In this document: positions 25,209 through 35,591 of the stretch, piece after piece
How the letters are laid out: every line of letters begins with the position of its first letter
Numbering within the stretch: position 1 is the stretch's first letter
DNA from: Candidatus Binatus sp.
Lineage (GTDB): Bacteria > Desulfobacterota > Binatia > Binatales > Binataceae
Reading direction: 5' to 3'
Assembly (NCBI RefSeq): GCF_030646925.1
Contig: NZ_JAUSKL010000059.1
Coordinates: 1 to 42,971 of the forward strand
Length of the DNA: 42,971 nucleotides
Made by a program: the position numbers and the translations under genes
Notes under the pieces: model-generated
What the model was told of the DNA's origin: nothing
Database searches by the model: none
The model's input: the letters and a program-made list of their open reading frames with translations, nothing else

Positions 25209-26213
25209 CTAAGGCTGCTGGTGCGCAGCGACGGGCCGGCGCCCGTTGCGAGTGCTGCGTCCGATACCGGTCGCGAGCGAGATGCTGCTGCGCAGGCTTT
25301 TGAAGGGTTCACCTAGCGAGTGCGAGATCATGCGGACGCATCCGAGACAGCATCCTTCTTCACAGGGCTTGTGGCGATTGTTGCGCCGAAGTTCGGCCAG
25401 GTCCAACTCTGCCAGCGGGAATGAATAGTCGCGCTGCTGGGCGCACCATTGCACCGAGCCTTTGGAGTTAACGTACAGGAACTTGAAGCCCGCGAGACAC
25501 TTCCACTTTCTCGAAAAGTCGCCCAGCAGCATCTCCTGTAAGTGCTCGCCGTAGAAATTCATGCCCTCGAAGACGCCGTAGCGGCGCAGGATGCTGAGAA
25601 ACTTTTCGCCTCTGATCGCGAGGCGACCGCCGCGCCCGTGCATGATCGAAAAGCCAAAGGCGAACGGAAATTCCTTCAAGTGATCGCGGAAGCGATCATA
25701 ATCCGGCAGTGTTTCCTCGTTCAAAACGGTCTGGACTTCGACCTGGAACCTGGCGTGCGCGGCGAGCAGCTTCATCCGCGGCATCAGCGACTTGAGCGAC
25801 TTGACCGAGCGTGGGGTGGGCTCGATCGAATCAACCGATAGCTGCATGAAGTCGAGGCCGGAATCGTTGAGTCGCTCGATCACTCGCTCAGTCAGAAAGA
25901 AACCGTTGGTGATGACGGTCGTGACGTTCGACCCGCCGCGCTTGGTCTTGATATGCGCGATCAGCTCGGGCAGGCCAGGGTGCATAAGCGGTTCGCCGCC
26001 GAGCAGGTCGTACACCAACACGCCAAGCTGGTCGAGGTCGTCGATGCGAGTTTTCAGATCGGGCAGCGGGACGGTAGGTCCACCGGGCGTGTACTCGTCA
26101 CAATAGTCGCAGGTTAGATTGCAATCGTCGGTTACTACTACCTGAGCGTACATCGGGCGCGAGTCCAACACGCGCTTCGCGCCGGTTAGCAAGAATTGGC
26201 GATCGACCCCCAT
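25209..26213 (-). CDS. Radical SAM protein with SPASM-like C-terminal cysteines
   Basis: 334 residues from MGVDRQFLLTG; the ATG at 26213 was chosen because GAGGGAG stands just upstream. The [4Fe-4S]-SAM motif is CNLTCDYC (Cys31, Cys35, Cys38), followed by LLGGEPLMHPGL, the GGE block that contacts SAM. The C-terminus has KCLAGF, WCAQQ and a dense Cys group at 284, 288, 289 and 292, which could hold an auxiliary iron-sulfur cluster as in SPASM enzymes. The overall look is close to HpnH/MoaA/PqqE-type proteins. It is followed after 3 bases by the CDP-alcohol phosphatidyltransferase fusion, which suggests a role in making or modifying a polar lipid head group or tail. The reaction is unknown. Confidence 0.87.
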   Translation of the reverse strand: MGVDRQFLLTGAKRVLDSRPMYAQVVVTDDCNLTCDYCDEYTPGGPTVPLPDLKTRIDDLDQLGVLVYDLLGGEPLMHPGLPELIAHIKTKRGGSNVTTVITNGFFLTERVIERLNDSGLDFMQLSVDSIEPTPRSVKSLKSLMPRMKLLAAHARFQVEVQTVLNEETLPDYDRFRDHLKEFPFAFGFSIMHGRGGRLAIRGEKFLSILRRYGVFEGMNFYGEHLQEMLLGDFSRKWKCLAGFKFLYVNSKGSVQWCAQQRDYSFPLAELDLAELRRNNRHKPCEEGCCLGCVRMISHSLGEPFKSLRSSISLATGIGRSTRNGRRPVAAHQQP

Positions 26214-26319
26214 CGAAGCCCTCCCTCGGAAACAAAGTGCCGAAACTTCCGATGCAGATAGCACAGCAAGTTTATAAACGCATCTGGGTGGTCGAGAGGG
26301 TTGGCGCGGGAGCTCCCCG

Positions 26320-26337
26320 ACGTTTCACGTGAAACGT
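26320..26337. other. Predicted parS centromere site (ParB binding)
   Basis: A perfect 18-base palindrome, ACGTTTCACGTGAAACGT. Its central 14 bases (26322-26335, GTTTCACGTGAAAC) match the chromosomal parS core recognised by ParB in many phyla; the usual 16-base consensus is TGTTTCACGTGAAACA, so only the two outermost bases differ. It lies in the 172-base gap between the radical SAM gene and the ABC transporter gene. I saw no second copy in the window. parS sites usually cluster near oriC. Confidence 0.85.
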
Positions 26338-26385
26338 TCTGATGCGCACGATCATGGTGTAGAAAAAGGGTCGCCGATAGCGGCG

Positions 26386-28200
26386 TTATCGATACGCGGC
26401 GGCCTGGATTCCGTACAGTTCGGCGTACTGGCCGCCCTTCGCCATTAACGCTTCATGCGTGCCGACTTCGGCGACGCGCGCGCCGTCGAGCACGACGATC
26501 TGATCGGCCATCCGCACCGTGCTGAAGCGATGCGAGATCAGGATCGTGATGCGCCCATCGCGGCCGTTGCCGATGCCGCCATTATGCCCGCCGCCGCGAG
26601 CCGCCGCGGCGTAGCGCTCGAAGAGTGCGTGCTCGGTCTCGGCGTCGAGCGCCGCAGTCGGTTCGTCGAGTATCAGCAGCAGCGGATGATCGCGCATGAA
26701 GCCGCGCGCGAGTGCTAATTTCTGCCACTGGCCGAAGCTCACCTCGACTCCGTCGGGCCAGGTCGGACCAAGCTGCGTCTCGAGGCCCGCGGCGAGCCGC
26801 GCGATCACGTCGTCGGCGCCCGCGCGTTCGACCGCGGTGAGGACGGCCGCCTGATCGTAGAGTCGCGGAACGTCGCCGACGCCTACTGAGTGGCGCGCGC
26901 GAAACTCGAACTTAAAAAAATCCTGGAACGCGCCCGCGACGTGCGCCCGCCAATCCAGCGCTGGAATCCGCGCGAGATCGATTCCATCGACGAGGATTCG
27001 TCCGTGGTCAGGTTGATAGAGCCGCGCGAGCAGCTTGACCAGCGTGCTCTTGCCCGCGCCGTTCTCGCCGACGATCGCGACGACCGATCCCGGTTTCAGA
27101 TTCAGGTTCACGTCTTCGAGCACGTGGCGAGTCGTGCCGGGATACGCGAAGGAGACGTGTTCGAACCGGATTCCATCGACCAGCCGCTCGGGCGCCGGCG
27201 TGTCGGCATGCTCCTCCAGCGACGCGGCATAATCCTCCAGCCAGGCGAGACGTTTCGAGCCGTCGAGCCAGATGCCGCGCAGGAATCCGATCTCGCCGAC
27301 CGTCGCGCCGATATACGCCGACAGCCGCGAGCCCGCCGCCAGCACCAGCAGCACCTGTCCGGGCGTCGCGCGGAGATTCACCGTCACGAACACCACCGCG
27401 CCGATATAGCCGGCGCCGAAAATCAGCCACGCGATCGTATGCCATCCCGCGCTGCCCCATCGCGCCGACGCCACCGGCCCGTACCATCGCTCCCACGCCT
27501 CGCGCCGCAGTTTCACCAGCCGATTCCCGATCCGCGTGACGCGCACTTCTTTGCCGGGCGGCGCAGTGGTGGCGATGGTGAAGAGATGCCGCGCGAGCCG
27601 ATTCGCCGATGCGCCTTGTTCCTCCGCCGCGCGCTCGATACCGGGGCGCCATGTCGAAGTCAGCACAGTAGGCAGCGCGAACGCCGCGAGGAGCGCCAGC
27701 GCCGGATTGATCGACATCAGCAGCGCGACCGTCACGCCGAGCCGCAGAATCCATCCGCAGGTCGAGAACAGCGACATGTACATATGATCGAGCACGAACA
27801 CCTGGTCGCGCAGCACCGCGAGCCGATCGAGATACTCGGGGCGCTCATGATGAGCGATCGTTGCGACCGTGGCCTGCAGCCGCGCGACGTGCGACTCGAG
27901 CGCGATCGTCAGCCGATCGCGAAACCGGCGCTGGATACGGTCGCTCGTCACACGGAGAAACCAGGTGCCCACCGCCGACACGCCAAGCCCAATCGCGGCG
28001 GCGAACAACTCGGTGCGATGATGGCCCGTCACTCCGTCGGCCAGCAGCATCAGCCACAATGCCATCAGCGCGTCGGGCAGCGCCGACAGCAGCGACAGCC
28101 CGAACGCGACCGTCAGCAGGCGCGGCTCCGCTTGGTAGCCGCGCTTCAGCGCGCGCCACATCGCGGGTATCGCAGCCGGCAAATCGTCACGCGGGCTCAT
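26386..28200 (-). CDS. ABC exporter half-transporter with variant signature motif
   Basis: About 604 residues: an N-terminal membrane domain of about six helices (residues 30-320) fused to an ATPase. Walker A is GENGAGKS (378-385). The signature reads VSFGQ (487-491) instead of LSGGQ. Walker B is LLILDEP with Glu513 and the His loop is ISHRFST. The ATG at 28200 is chosen; the frame is open to 28236, but that would deepen the overlap with the gene upstream, and GGAGG lies about 12 bases before this start. It overlaps the preceding ABC gene by 14 bases, so the two are translated together and probably form a heterodimer that exports a lipid, peptide or drug. Confidence 0.88.
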   Translation of the reverse strand: MSPRDDLPAAIPAMWRALKRGYQAEPRLLTVAFGLSLLSALPDALMALWLMLLADGVTGHHRTELFAAAIGLGVSAVGTWFLRVTSDRIQRRFRDRLTIALESHVARLQATVATIAHHERPEYLDRLAVLRDQVFVLDHMYMSLFSTCGWILRLGVTVALLMSINPALALLAAFALPTVLTSTWRPGIERAAEEQGASANRLARHLFTIATTAPPGKEVRVTRIGNRLVKLRREAWERWYGPVASARWGSAGWHTIAWLIFGAGYIGAVVFVTVNLRATPGQVLLVLAAGSRLSAYIGATVGEIGFLRGIWLDGSKRLAWLEDYAASLEEHADTPAPERLVDGIRFEHVSFAYPGTTRHVLEDVNLNLKPGSVVAIVGENGAGKSTLVKLLARLYQPDHGRILVDGIDLARIPALDWRAHVAGAFQDFFKFEFRARHSVGVGDVPRLYDQAAVLTAVERAGADDVIARLAAGLETQLGPTWPDGVEVSFGQWQKLALARGFMRDHPLLLILDEPTAALDAETEHALFERYAAAARGGGHNGGIGNGRDGRITILISHRFSTVRMADQIVVLDGARVAEVGTHEALMAKGGQYAELYGIQAAAYR

Positions 28201-30004
28201 CGAGCGCGACACCTCCTTCCGCGTCGTCCGCGGCATCGGTGAAGCGCGACGCCTGCAACTCGAACATCGTGCGATAGCGTCCGCCGGCCGCCATCAACTC
28301 ATCATGCGTGCCGAGTTCGATCACGCGGCCGTGCTCGAGTACGCAGATGCGGTCCGCGTGACGCACGGTCGAGAATCGATGCGATATCAAGATCGTCGTC
28401 GCATGATGCGTCGCCTTCAGAATCCGCTCGAAGATTTCCTGCTCGCCGCGCACGTCGAGTTGCGCGGTCGGCTCGTCGAGCAGCACCACGCCCGCGCCTA
28501 GCCGCACCGAGCAGAGCGCCCGCGCGAGCGCGATTCGCTGCCATTGCCCGCCCGACAGATCGGTGCCGCCCGGGTAGCCGCGCGCGAGAATCGTATCGAG
28601 CGCTGCGAGACGTGACGCGCCGGCCTCAGCGAGCGCCTGCTCGATCTCGGCGTCGGGCGCTCCCTCAGGTGACACGTTGTCGCGGAGCGGCAACTCGAAC
28701 TTCGTGAAGTCCTGGAACACCGCCGTCACGCGCTCGCGCCACGCGTCGAGATCGATTTCCCGCAAATCGATCCCATCGATCTCGATTGCGCCTTCCTGCG
28801 GATCATAGAGCCGGCAGAGCAACTTCGCGAGCGTCGTTTTGCCCGCGCCGTTCTGGCCCACGATCGCGAGCGACGAGCCAGCGGGAATCGTCAAATCGAA
28901 ACCGTCGAGCACTGGCTCGCCGGTGGTTGGATAGGCGAAGCGCACGTTCCGAAACCGGATCTCCCGCGCCGGCATATTCGTCGCGGCTTGTTCGCCGCGC
29001 ACGAGATTGCCCGCCAGGGTCATCGCATCCTGCAGCCGCAGCACCGCGCCCGCCGGCGCCGACGCACCATCGAGCGCCCACGACAGTCCACCGAATGCGA
29101 TCATGCTCGTGCTGACCGCCGCGCTCGCGAAGGTGACGACTTGCCCCACCATGATACGTCCCGCCGCGGCGTCGCTCGCGATCGCCCAGAACACCAGCAG
29201 GTTCGCCGATAGCACGAGCAGCAGGCTCCAGAGCACTGGCCGCTCGCGCAGCCGCGTCGCCTCCCAGCGCAGATCGAACAGACGCCGCCGCCTCGACGTG
29301 AATCGCTCGATCGTCCATCCCGCGAGCCCGAACAGGCGCAGTTCCTTCGCCGCCGGCGGATCGACCGCGAGCCGGTATGCGTAGTCGGCGTGGCGCTGCG
29401 CCTCGCGAACCTCGTCAGTATTGCGATCGCGCCACACGCCGCTCTCCCGCAGCAGCCAATGCGTCGCGAGCCACGCGCCAGCGAGCAGAATCGGCGCCCA
29501 CCACGCATACGCGGCGAGCACCAACGCCGATAGCAGTCCGCCGACCATCTCGACCAGGCCCGACGCGATGAAGTCCATCGAGATACTCATCGGCGGTCCG
29601 CTGATTCCAAGATCGAAGTCGCGCGCCATCGCGAGGTCGGTCGTGAGTCGCGGGTCTTCGAGATGCCCCATGCCGGGCGGAGTGACGCAGGCGGTCGTCA
29701 ATTGATCGTAGAGCCACGCCGCAGTGCGGCTGCCGAGATTCGCGCCAACCGCATGATGAAGCGGCGGCAGGATCTGCAGCAGGACGAACACTGCGCCGAC
29801 GGCGAGCAGCGGCGCCGCGAGCGAATTGCCGCGCTGCACCGCGCCGACCAGCACGCCCATCGCGATCGCGAACAGCGCCGGCAACAGTCCGCGCAACCAG
29901 AGCGCGGCCCACCATGCGATCGCGAGCGCACGATCGGCTTGCAGCAAAACGCCGAGAAATTTCCACTCGGCGCGCGCTTTCAGGCGATCGATCATCGGCA
30001 TCAT
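28187..30004 (-). CDS. ABC exporter half-transporter with canonical ATPase motifs
   Basis: About 605 residues: membrane domain (residues 30-310) then ATPase. Walker A is GQNGAGKTT, the signature is LSGGQ, Walker B is VVLLDEP and the His loop is ISHRFST, so all ATPase motifs are intact. It pairs with the downstream gene, which has VSFGQ in the signature. In a heterodimer the two ATP sites would therefore differ, as in other asymmetric exporters. Several ATG and GTG codons near 29993-30007 could start; the first ATG, 30004, is used. It is the first gene of a two-gene operon, and the divergent BVMO gene begins about 220 bases upstream. Confidence 0.88.
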   Translation of the reverse strand: MMPMIDRLKARAEWKFLGVLLQADRALAIAWWAALWLRGLLPALFAIAMGVLVGAVQRGNSLAAPLLAVGAVFVLLQILPPLHHAVGANLGSRTAAWLYDQLTTACVTPPGMGHLEDPRLTTDLAMARDFDLGISGPPMSISMDFIASGLVEMVGGLLSALVLAAYAWWAPILLAGAWLATHWLLRESGVWRDRNTDEVREAQRHADYAYRLAVDPPAAKELRLFGLAGWTIERFTSRRRRLFDLRWEATRLRERPVLWSLLLVLSANLLVFWAIASDAAAGRIMVGQVVTFASAAVSTSMIAFGGLSWALDGASAPAGAVLRLQDAMTLAGNLVRGEQAATNMPAREIRFRNVRFAYPTTGEPVLDGFDLTIPAGSSLAIVGQNGAGKTTLAKLLCRLYDPQEGAIEIDGIDLREIDLDAWRERVTAVFQDFTKFELPLRDNVSPEGAPDAEIEQALAEAGASRLAALDTILARGYPGGTDLSGGQWQRIALARALCSVRLGAGVVLLDEPTAQLDVRGEQEIFERILKATHHATTILISHRFSTVRHADRICVLEHGRVIELGTHDELMAAGGRYRTMFELQASRFTDAADDAEGGVALDEPA

Positions 30005-30227
30005 CACTCTATCGTATAACCGTTTTGAGCGTGCGCGGGTTACGCGCTCGAGAGAATAGACCCGACTAATCCAGTGTCTGCAACCGCTGACCGAATTTGC
30101 CGTAGCGGTTCGGTATCTGCTTGAATATTATCGCCGATTTGAGTATCGCTCAGTAACTATCCGATCGTTCAATAACGCGTCTCAACAATCCGCGTGTGCT
30201 GCCCGCCACGCCCGATGGAGTTCGCCA

Positions 30228-32051
<1,824 letters not shown>

Positions 32052-32060
32052 TCGATTCGT

Positions 32061-32093
32061 CGGGAGCCGAGGCCGATCCGCCCGCGGCTCCCG
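32061..32093 (+). terminator. Terminator-like hairpin after the second BVMO gene
   Basis: A perfect 9-base inverted repeat, CGGGAGCCG (32061-32069) and CGGCTCCCG (32085-32093), with a 15-base loop, starts 10 bases after the stop codon. There is no U tract, so termination may be Rho-assisted or the hairpin may protect the transcript 3' end. Confidence 0.5.
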
Positions 32094-32324
32094 TCGAACC
32101 CGCAAGACATCGCGAATCGCGCGCTCGATCCCATAACCGGACCAGAGTGTATCGGAACGCGACACTGGCTCAGCGCTTTGGTGCGAACGGAGCCTCGGTG
32201 GCCTTTGACACACTCAAGACGCGCGAAAAGTGAAGTCTTTGCGCATAGACAGATTGCACTTCGGCGCGGCTCGGCGTGGCAGTTGTTTTGCTCCACTTCC
32301 TTCGCTCATCGAGGTGAGGTGACC

Positions 32325-32720
32325 ATGATGCAAATGCTCCATGTAATGACAAAGCATCCCGAGACCGTCCGATCGGGCGATATGTTACTGAAGGCTAAGG
32401 AGATGATGGATGCCGGCAAGTTCCGCCGCCTGCCGGTGGTCGATGAGGGTCGCGTCGTGGGAATTCTCACCGAGCGCGATCTGCGCGAGCACGCGGGCTA
32501 CCTCGACTCGACGAAAGTAGATGCAGCTATGAAGGCGCCGGTCGTAAGCGTCGATTCGAAAACTTCGGTGGAAGAAGCTGCGCGATTGATGCTGGTGCAC
32601 AAGATCGGCGGACTGCCGGTCGTAGATGGCGGCAAGTTGGTCGGCGTCGTCACCTCGAGCGATATGCTGAGAGCATTCCTCAACGTGGTCGAGGCAACCC
32701 AGAAGATCGTCGAACATTAG
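32325..32720 (+). CDS. Two-CBS-domain protein
   Basis: 131 residues made of two CBS repeats: residues about 5-60 (LPVVDEGRVVGILTERDL) and 70-125 (LPVVDGGKLVGVVTSSDML). Paired CBS domains bind adenine nucleotides such as AMP and ATP and sense energy state. There is no attached catalytic domain, so it would act alone or by binding a partner. The frame is open upstream to 32178, but the ATG at 32325 has GAGGTGAGG at good spacing and gives the natural domain start. It is followed after 17 bases by a cytochrome c gene. A broken half CBS domain of similar sequence lies at 36337-36426. Confidence 0.88.
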   Translation: MMQMLHVMTKHPETVRSGDMLLKAKEMMDAGKFRRLPVVDEGRVVGILTERDLREHAGYLDSTKVDAAMKAPVVSVDSKTSVEEAARLMLVHKIGGLPVVDGGKLVGVVTSSDMLRAFLNVVEATQKIVEH

Positions 32721-32737
32721 CGAACGGCGGGGGCACA

Positions 32738-33163
32738 ATGTCGGTGAAAAGGGCGATAAGTTCGAGCGGATATGCGCTTATCATCTCGATTATAGCCGGT
32801 ACTTGCCTTCCTTCGATTGCTGCCGCGCAGAGCGGGAAGCAGGATTACGACGCGTATTGCGCGGACTGCCATGGTGCGAGCGGCAAAGGTGACGGACCGG
32901 CCAACCAGGCAATTGCAATGACTCCATCGCCACCGGATCTGAGGCGACTCTCGGCACGCAACGGCGGCAAATTTCCGTTCGACGAGGTCGTCGACATCGT
33001 AGACGGCCGAAAGGCGATTCCGTCGCACGCGCGCCTGCAGATGCCGTTTCTTGGGGTGAAGCTTCAGAAGCCGGGCGAAGAGTTCAGTCCCGGCAGTGAC
33101 GCCGATGTTGCGCGCAGGCTTGCCGCGATCGCTCGCTACGTCGAAAGCCTTCAGCAGAAATAA
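32738..33163 (+). CDS. Small periplasmic c-type cytochrome
   Basis: 141 residues with a signal peptide: a basic start (SVKR), a hydrophobic core (GYALIISIIAGTCLPSIAAA) and cleavage near AAAQ. One heme-binding CADCH (Cys41, Cys44, His45) is present, with Met102 in QMPFLG as a probable sixth ligand. It is a class I monoheme cytochrome of about 11 kDa after processing that could pass electrons to an oxidase or from a dehydrogenase. It is 17 bases downstream of the CBS gene and converges on the CoA-transferase gene at 33225. Confidence 0.9.
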   Translation: MSVKRAISSSGYALIISIIAGTCLPSIAAAQSGKQDYDAYCADCHGASGKGDGPANQAIAMTPSPPDLRRLSARNGGKFPFDEVVDIVDGRKAIPSHARLQMPFLGVKLQKPGEEFSPGSDADVARRLAAIARYVESLQQK

Positions 33164-33224
33164 ATCGTCGGTCCGGCTGACGATGAACTCAGACCGTGCG
33201 CGATATCTCCACTTGCGCCTCGGC

Positions 33225-34535
33225 TCAGAGATAGCCTAGTTCCCGCGCGGCGCGGTGAAGTTCTTCCCGAAAATTCGGATGAGCTATCGCGATCAGCGCT
33301 TCGGCGCGCTCCGAAGTCGATTTGCCCGACAGGCAAGCCACGCCGTACTCGGTCACGATATACTGAGTATCTGTTCTTGGATCGGTGGTAGGTCCTTCAA
33401 TCTTTGCGACGATGCGCGAGATGGTGCCTTTGTTCGCGGTCGAGTACGCCGCGAGTATCGACTTGCCGTCCTTCGATAACTGCGCGCCGCGCACGAAATC
33501 GAGTTGTCCGCCGGGCGCGCTGTATTGTTTTCCCTGGATTGCTTCGGAATTGACTTCGCCGCCCAGGCCGACCTCGAGAAACGCATTGATCGAGATTACG
33601 CGATCGTTCTGCCCTATCACGTTCGGGTCATTCACGTAGTCAACGCCGCGAGCCTCCATGCTCGAATTGTTGTTCAGAAACTCATAGAAAGGTTCGTCCC
33701 CCGCCGCCAGCGTGTACACGTTCTTGTATCGATTCAGGGCCTTGTACTTGTTCGTCACGGCGCCTGATTGAATCAGCGCCGCCAGCGACGGCATCATCAG
33801 CTCGGAGTGGATGCCCAAATCCTTGTGCCCGTGCAAGGCCGCGCATACCGCGGCAGGTACGCCGCCGATTCCTACCTGCAGCGTCGCACGGTCCGGGACC
33901 ATTTCGACGATGTGCTTGCTGATCGCCTGATCCAGCGGCGTCAACAGCCGGGGAGGCAGCGCGAACAGCGGGCTGTCGTTCTCGACGATTGCTGCGACTT
34001 CGGAGATATGCACCGACGAATCGCCGAATACTCGCGGCATCCTCGGATTGACTTCGACGATCAGCTTCTTTGCGATTCGCGCCGTCGGGATCGTGTAGTC
34101 GCCGTTGGTGCCGCAACTGAAGAACCCGCCCTTGTCCATCGGCGCGACCATCATCACGAAAGCGTCGATACCTATTTCGCGCAACGTGCGTGGCATCGCG
34201 CTGAAATTGCCCGGCATATAAAAGACCACGCGCCGATTGTCCTTCTGGCCCTGTTCGAGCAGCCGTCGTTCGACGATGGTCGGAAAGAATGGATGCGGCT
34301 TGATGACGTCCATGTATTCGTACTTGAGAATCGTCACGGCCGCGGCCGTTACCGAGTGCGAATAGTAAACGCGAAGCTCCTCGATTTGGCCGGCCTTCAC
34401 TCGCTTTTCGAGCGCCGCTAACACCGCGGGCGGTTCGCTGACCGCCATGCCCATCGAGAGATTGCCGCGCGATGGGATCATCTCCACCGCCGCCGCCGGC
34501 GTCATCAACTTGGACTTGTATTCCGTTTCATACAC
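33225..34535 (-). CDS. Acetyl-CoA hydrolase / 4-hydroxybutyrate-type CoA-transferase (family I)
   Basis: About 436 residues. MYETEYKSKLMTPAAAVEMI at the start, GNFSAMPRTLREIG, and the GVPAAVCAALHGHKDLGIHSE block with Glu245, the likely catalytic Glu that forms the CoA thioester. The family swaps CoA between acetate and acids such as 4-hydroxybutyrate or butyrate. The GTG at 34535 was chosen because GGAAAG stands upstream and the N-terminus then aligns with known members; a frame with 15 more residues exists. It is divergent from a ferritin-like gene. It could make acetate for ATP formation or recover CoA during starvation. Confidence 0.9.
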   Translation of the reverse strand: MYETEYKSKLMTPAAAVEMIPSRGNLSMGMAVSEPPAVLAALEKRVKAGQIEELRVYYSHSVTAAAVTILKYEYMDVIKPHPFFPTIVERRLLEQGQKDNRRVVFYMPGNFSAMPRTLREIGIDAFVMMVAPMDKGGFFSCGTNGDYTIPTARIAKKLIVEVNPRMPRVFGDSSVHISEVAAIVENDSPLFALPPRLLTPLDQAISKHIVEMVPDRATLQVGIGGVPAAVCAALHGHKDLGIHSELMMPSLAALIQSGAVTNKYKALNRYKNVYTLAAGDEPFYEFLNNNSSMEARGVDYVNDPNVIGQNDRVISINAFLEVGLGGEVNSEAIQGKQYSAPGGQLDFVRGAQLSKDGKSILAAYSTANKGTISRIVAKIEGPTTDPRTDTQYIVTEYGVACLSGKSTSERAEALIAIAHPNFREELHRAARELGYL

Positions 34536-34941
34536 GCGTTCTTTCCGTTGCTCAGCGGCATCACAGGCGGATTGCCTCACAGGAGCCGACGAGCGGACCG
34601 CATAGCGACAATAATCAGGAGGCGGTTAGCGGCTTCCATGCCAGCTTGAAACCGGGCCAAACGCCGCTTGATAGCACCTCCGCACAGCCTACCGGTGTCG
34701 AATTGCGGCACCAGGAGACGCAGTCGTTGTATCCGATCGCGTCATTTGGAGGCGCCTGCGATTGCAAGTGAGGACAGAACAGCGCTCCCGATCGTGGCAT
34801 TAATGACCCCAGGCGCATCAGCGGCGGCCCCTTTCGATAAATATACCAGTTATTCCGGTTCGGGTTGCGGAGGGCGGCCATTTGGTCCGCGGTTTGCTCT
34901 CTAGTTCGGGAACATCAATCAGCGAGCCGAGGAGAATAACC
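34536..34941. other. 406-base divergent intergenic region
   Basis: It separates the CoA-transferase gene (minus) from the ferritin-like gene (plus) and must hold both promoters. Open frames of 60-90 codons exist on both strands but lack a good ribosome binding site and a protein-like composition. AAATATACC near 34840-34850 could be a -10 region, but I see no matching -35. No repeat or RNA gene was recognised. Confidence 0.5.
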
Positions 34942-35580
34942 GTGAACAGAGATTTCGAGATCAGACAACTGCTTCGCGCCTACCGCAGCGGCTTGATGAG
35001 CGAGGCCGCGTTCGAAGAGGAGATGACGAAAATCGAACAGGAATCAGCCGCGCCGGGCCAGTCGCGAGAGCCGGGATTCCAGGCGCTGGGGCAGATGTAC
35101 CGCTCCGAGCGCGAGGCTGTAATTTCCTTTCTCGACGAGTTGCACGCAACCCAGATGGACGCTGCGATCGCATTCGCAAAATGGGCTGCGGTATGCCGCA
35201 CCAGGGGCTTGCGGACTTGTCTCATGATGATCGCAGAGCGCAAGGCCTATCACGCGCGGATGATCGAGCGCCGCGTTCATGAACTGGGTGGAATGCTGCG
35301 CGCGACCTCGACTGAGTATGGCAATAAACTGGTTGATCTACTCGCCAATGCCGAGATCGCTGAAGCGCAAAAGTTTGGCGCGCTGGCATCGCTGGTCCAG
35401 GAGCCGCAGCAAGCCGTAGCGCCGATCATGGAATTCGCGGCGGCGCTGACCAACGATATTGAAACCAAGCAAGCGCTGCGTCTGCTGGCGGAAGACGAGT
35501 TGTCGTCGGCCGCGTGGTTGCACGAGATCGCAGCGGCGCTCAACGCGGCTGAGGGCTCAGCGCCAAAGGCGCCGCAATAG
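34942..35580 (+). CDS. Ferritin-like four-helix protein with a SHOCT-like start
   Basis: 212 residues. The N-terminal 32 residues (EIRQLLRAYRSGLMSEAAFEEEM) resemble the SHOCT pattern, a short helix pair found next to other domains. From about residue 50 the protein is a helical bundle with acidic and His positions spaced as in ferritin-like proteins: Glu66, Glu99 and His104, Glu138 and Glu141, Glu185 or Glu187, His194. The exact ExxH motifs are not present, so iron binding is uncertain. The GTG at 34942 with GAGGAG upstream is favoured over an earlier start. Neighbours are stress-response genes. The family role is unknown; it could sense or store iron or protect against oxidants. Confidence 0.6.
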   Translation: MNRDFEIRQLLRAYRSGLMSEAAFEEEMTKIEQESAAPGQSREPGFQALGQMYRSEREAVISFLDELHATQMDAAIAFAKWAAVCRTRGLRTCLMMIAERKAYHARMIERRVHELGGMLRATSTEYGNKLVDLLANAEIAEAQKFGALASLVQEPQQAVAPIMEFAAALTNDIETKQALRLLAEDELSSAAWLHEIAAALNAAEGSAPKAPQ

Positions 35581-35591
35581 CAGTTCGTGGG

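Noticed and set aside
33164-33224. Short hairpin between the cytochrome and CoA-transferase genes
   Set aside because: Only a 6-base stem (ATCGTC/GACGAT) is present, too weak to call a terminator.
34615-34881. 88-codon minus-strand frame in the gap before the ferritin-like gene
   Set aside because: There is no ribosome binding site and its composition does not look like a protein; it is probably chance.
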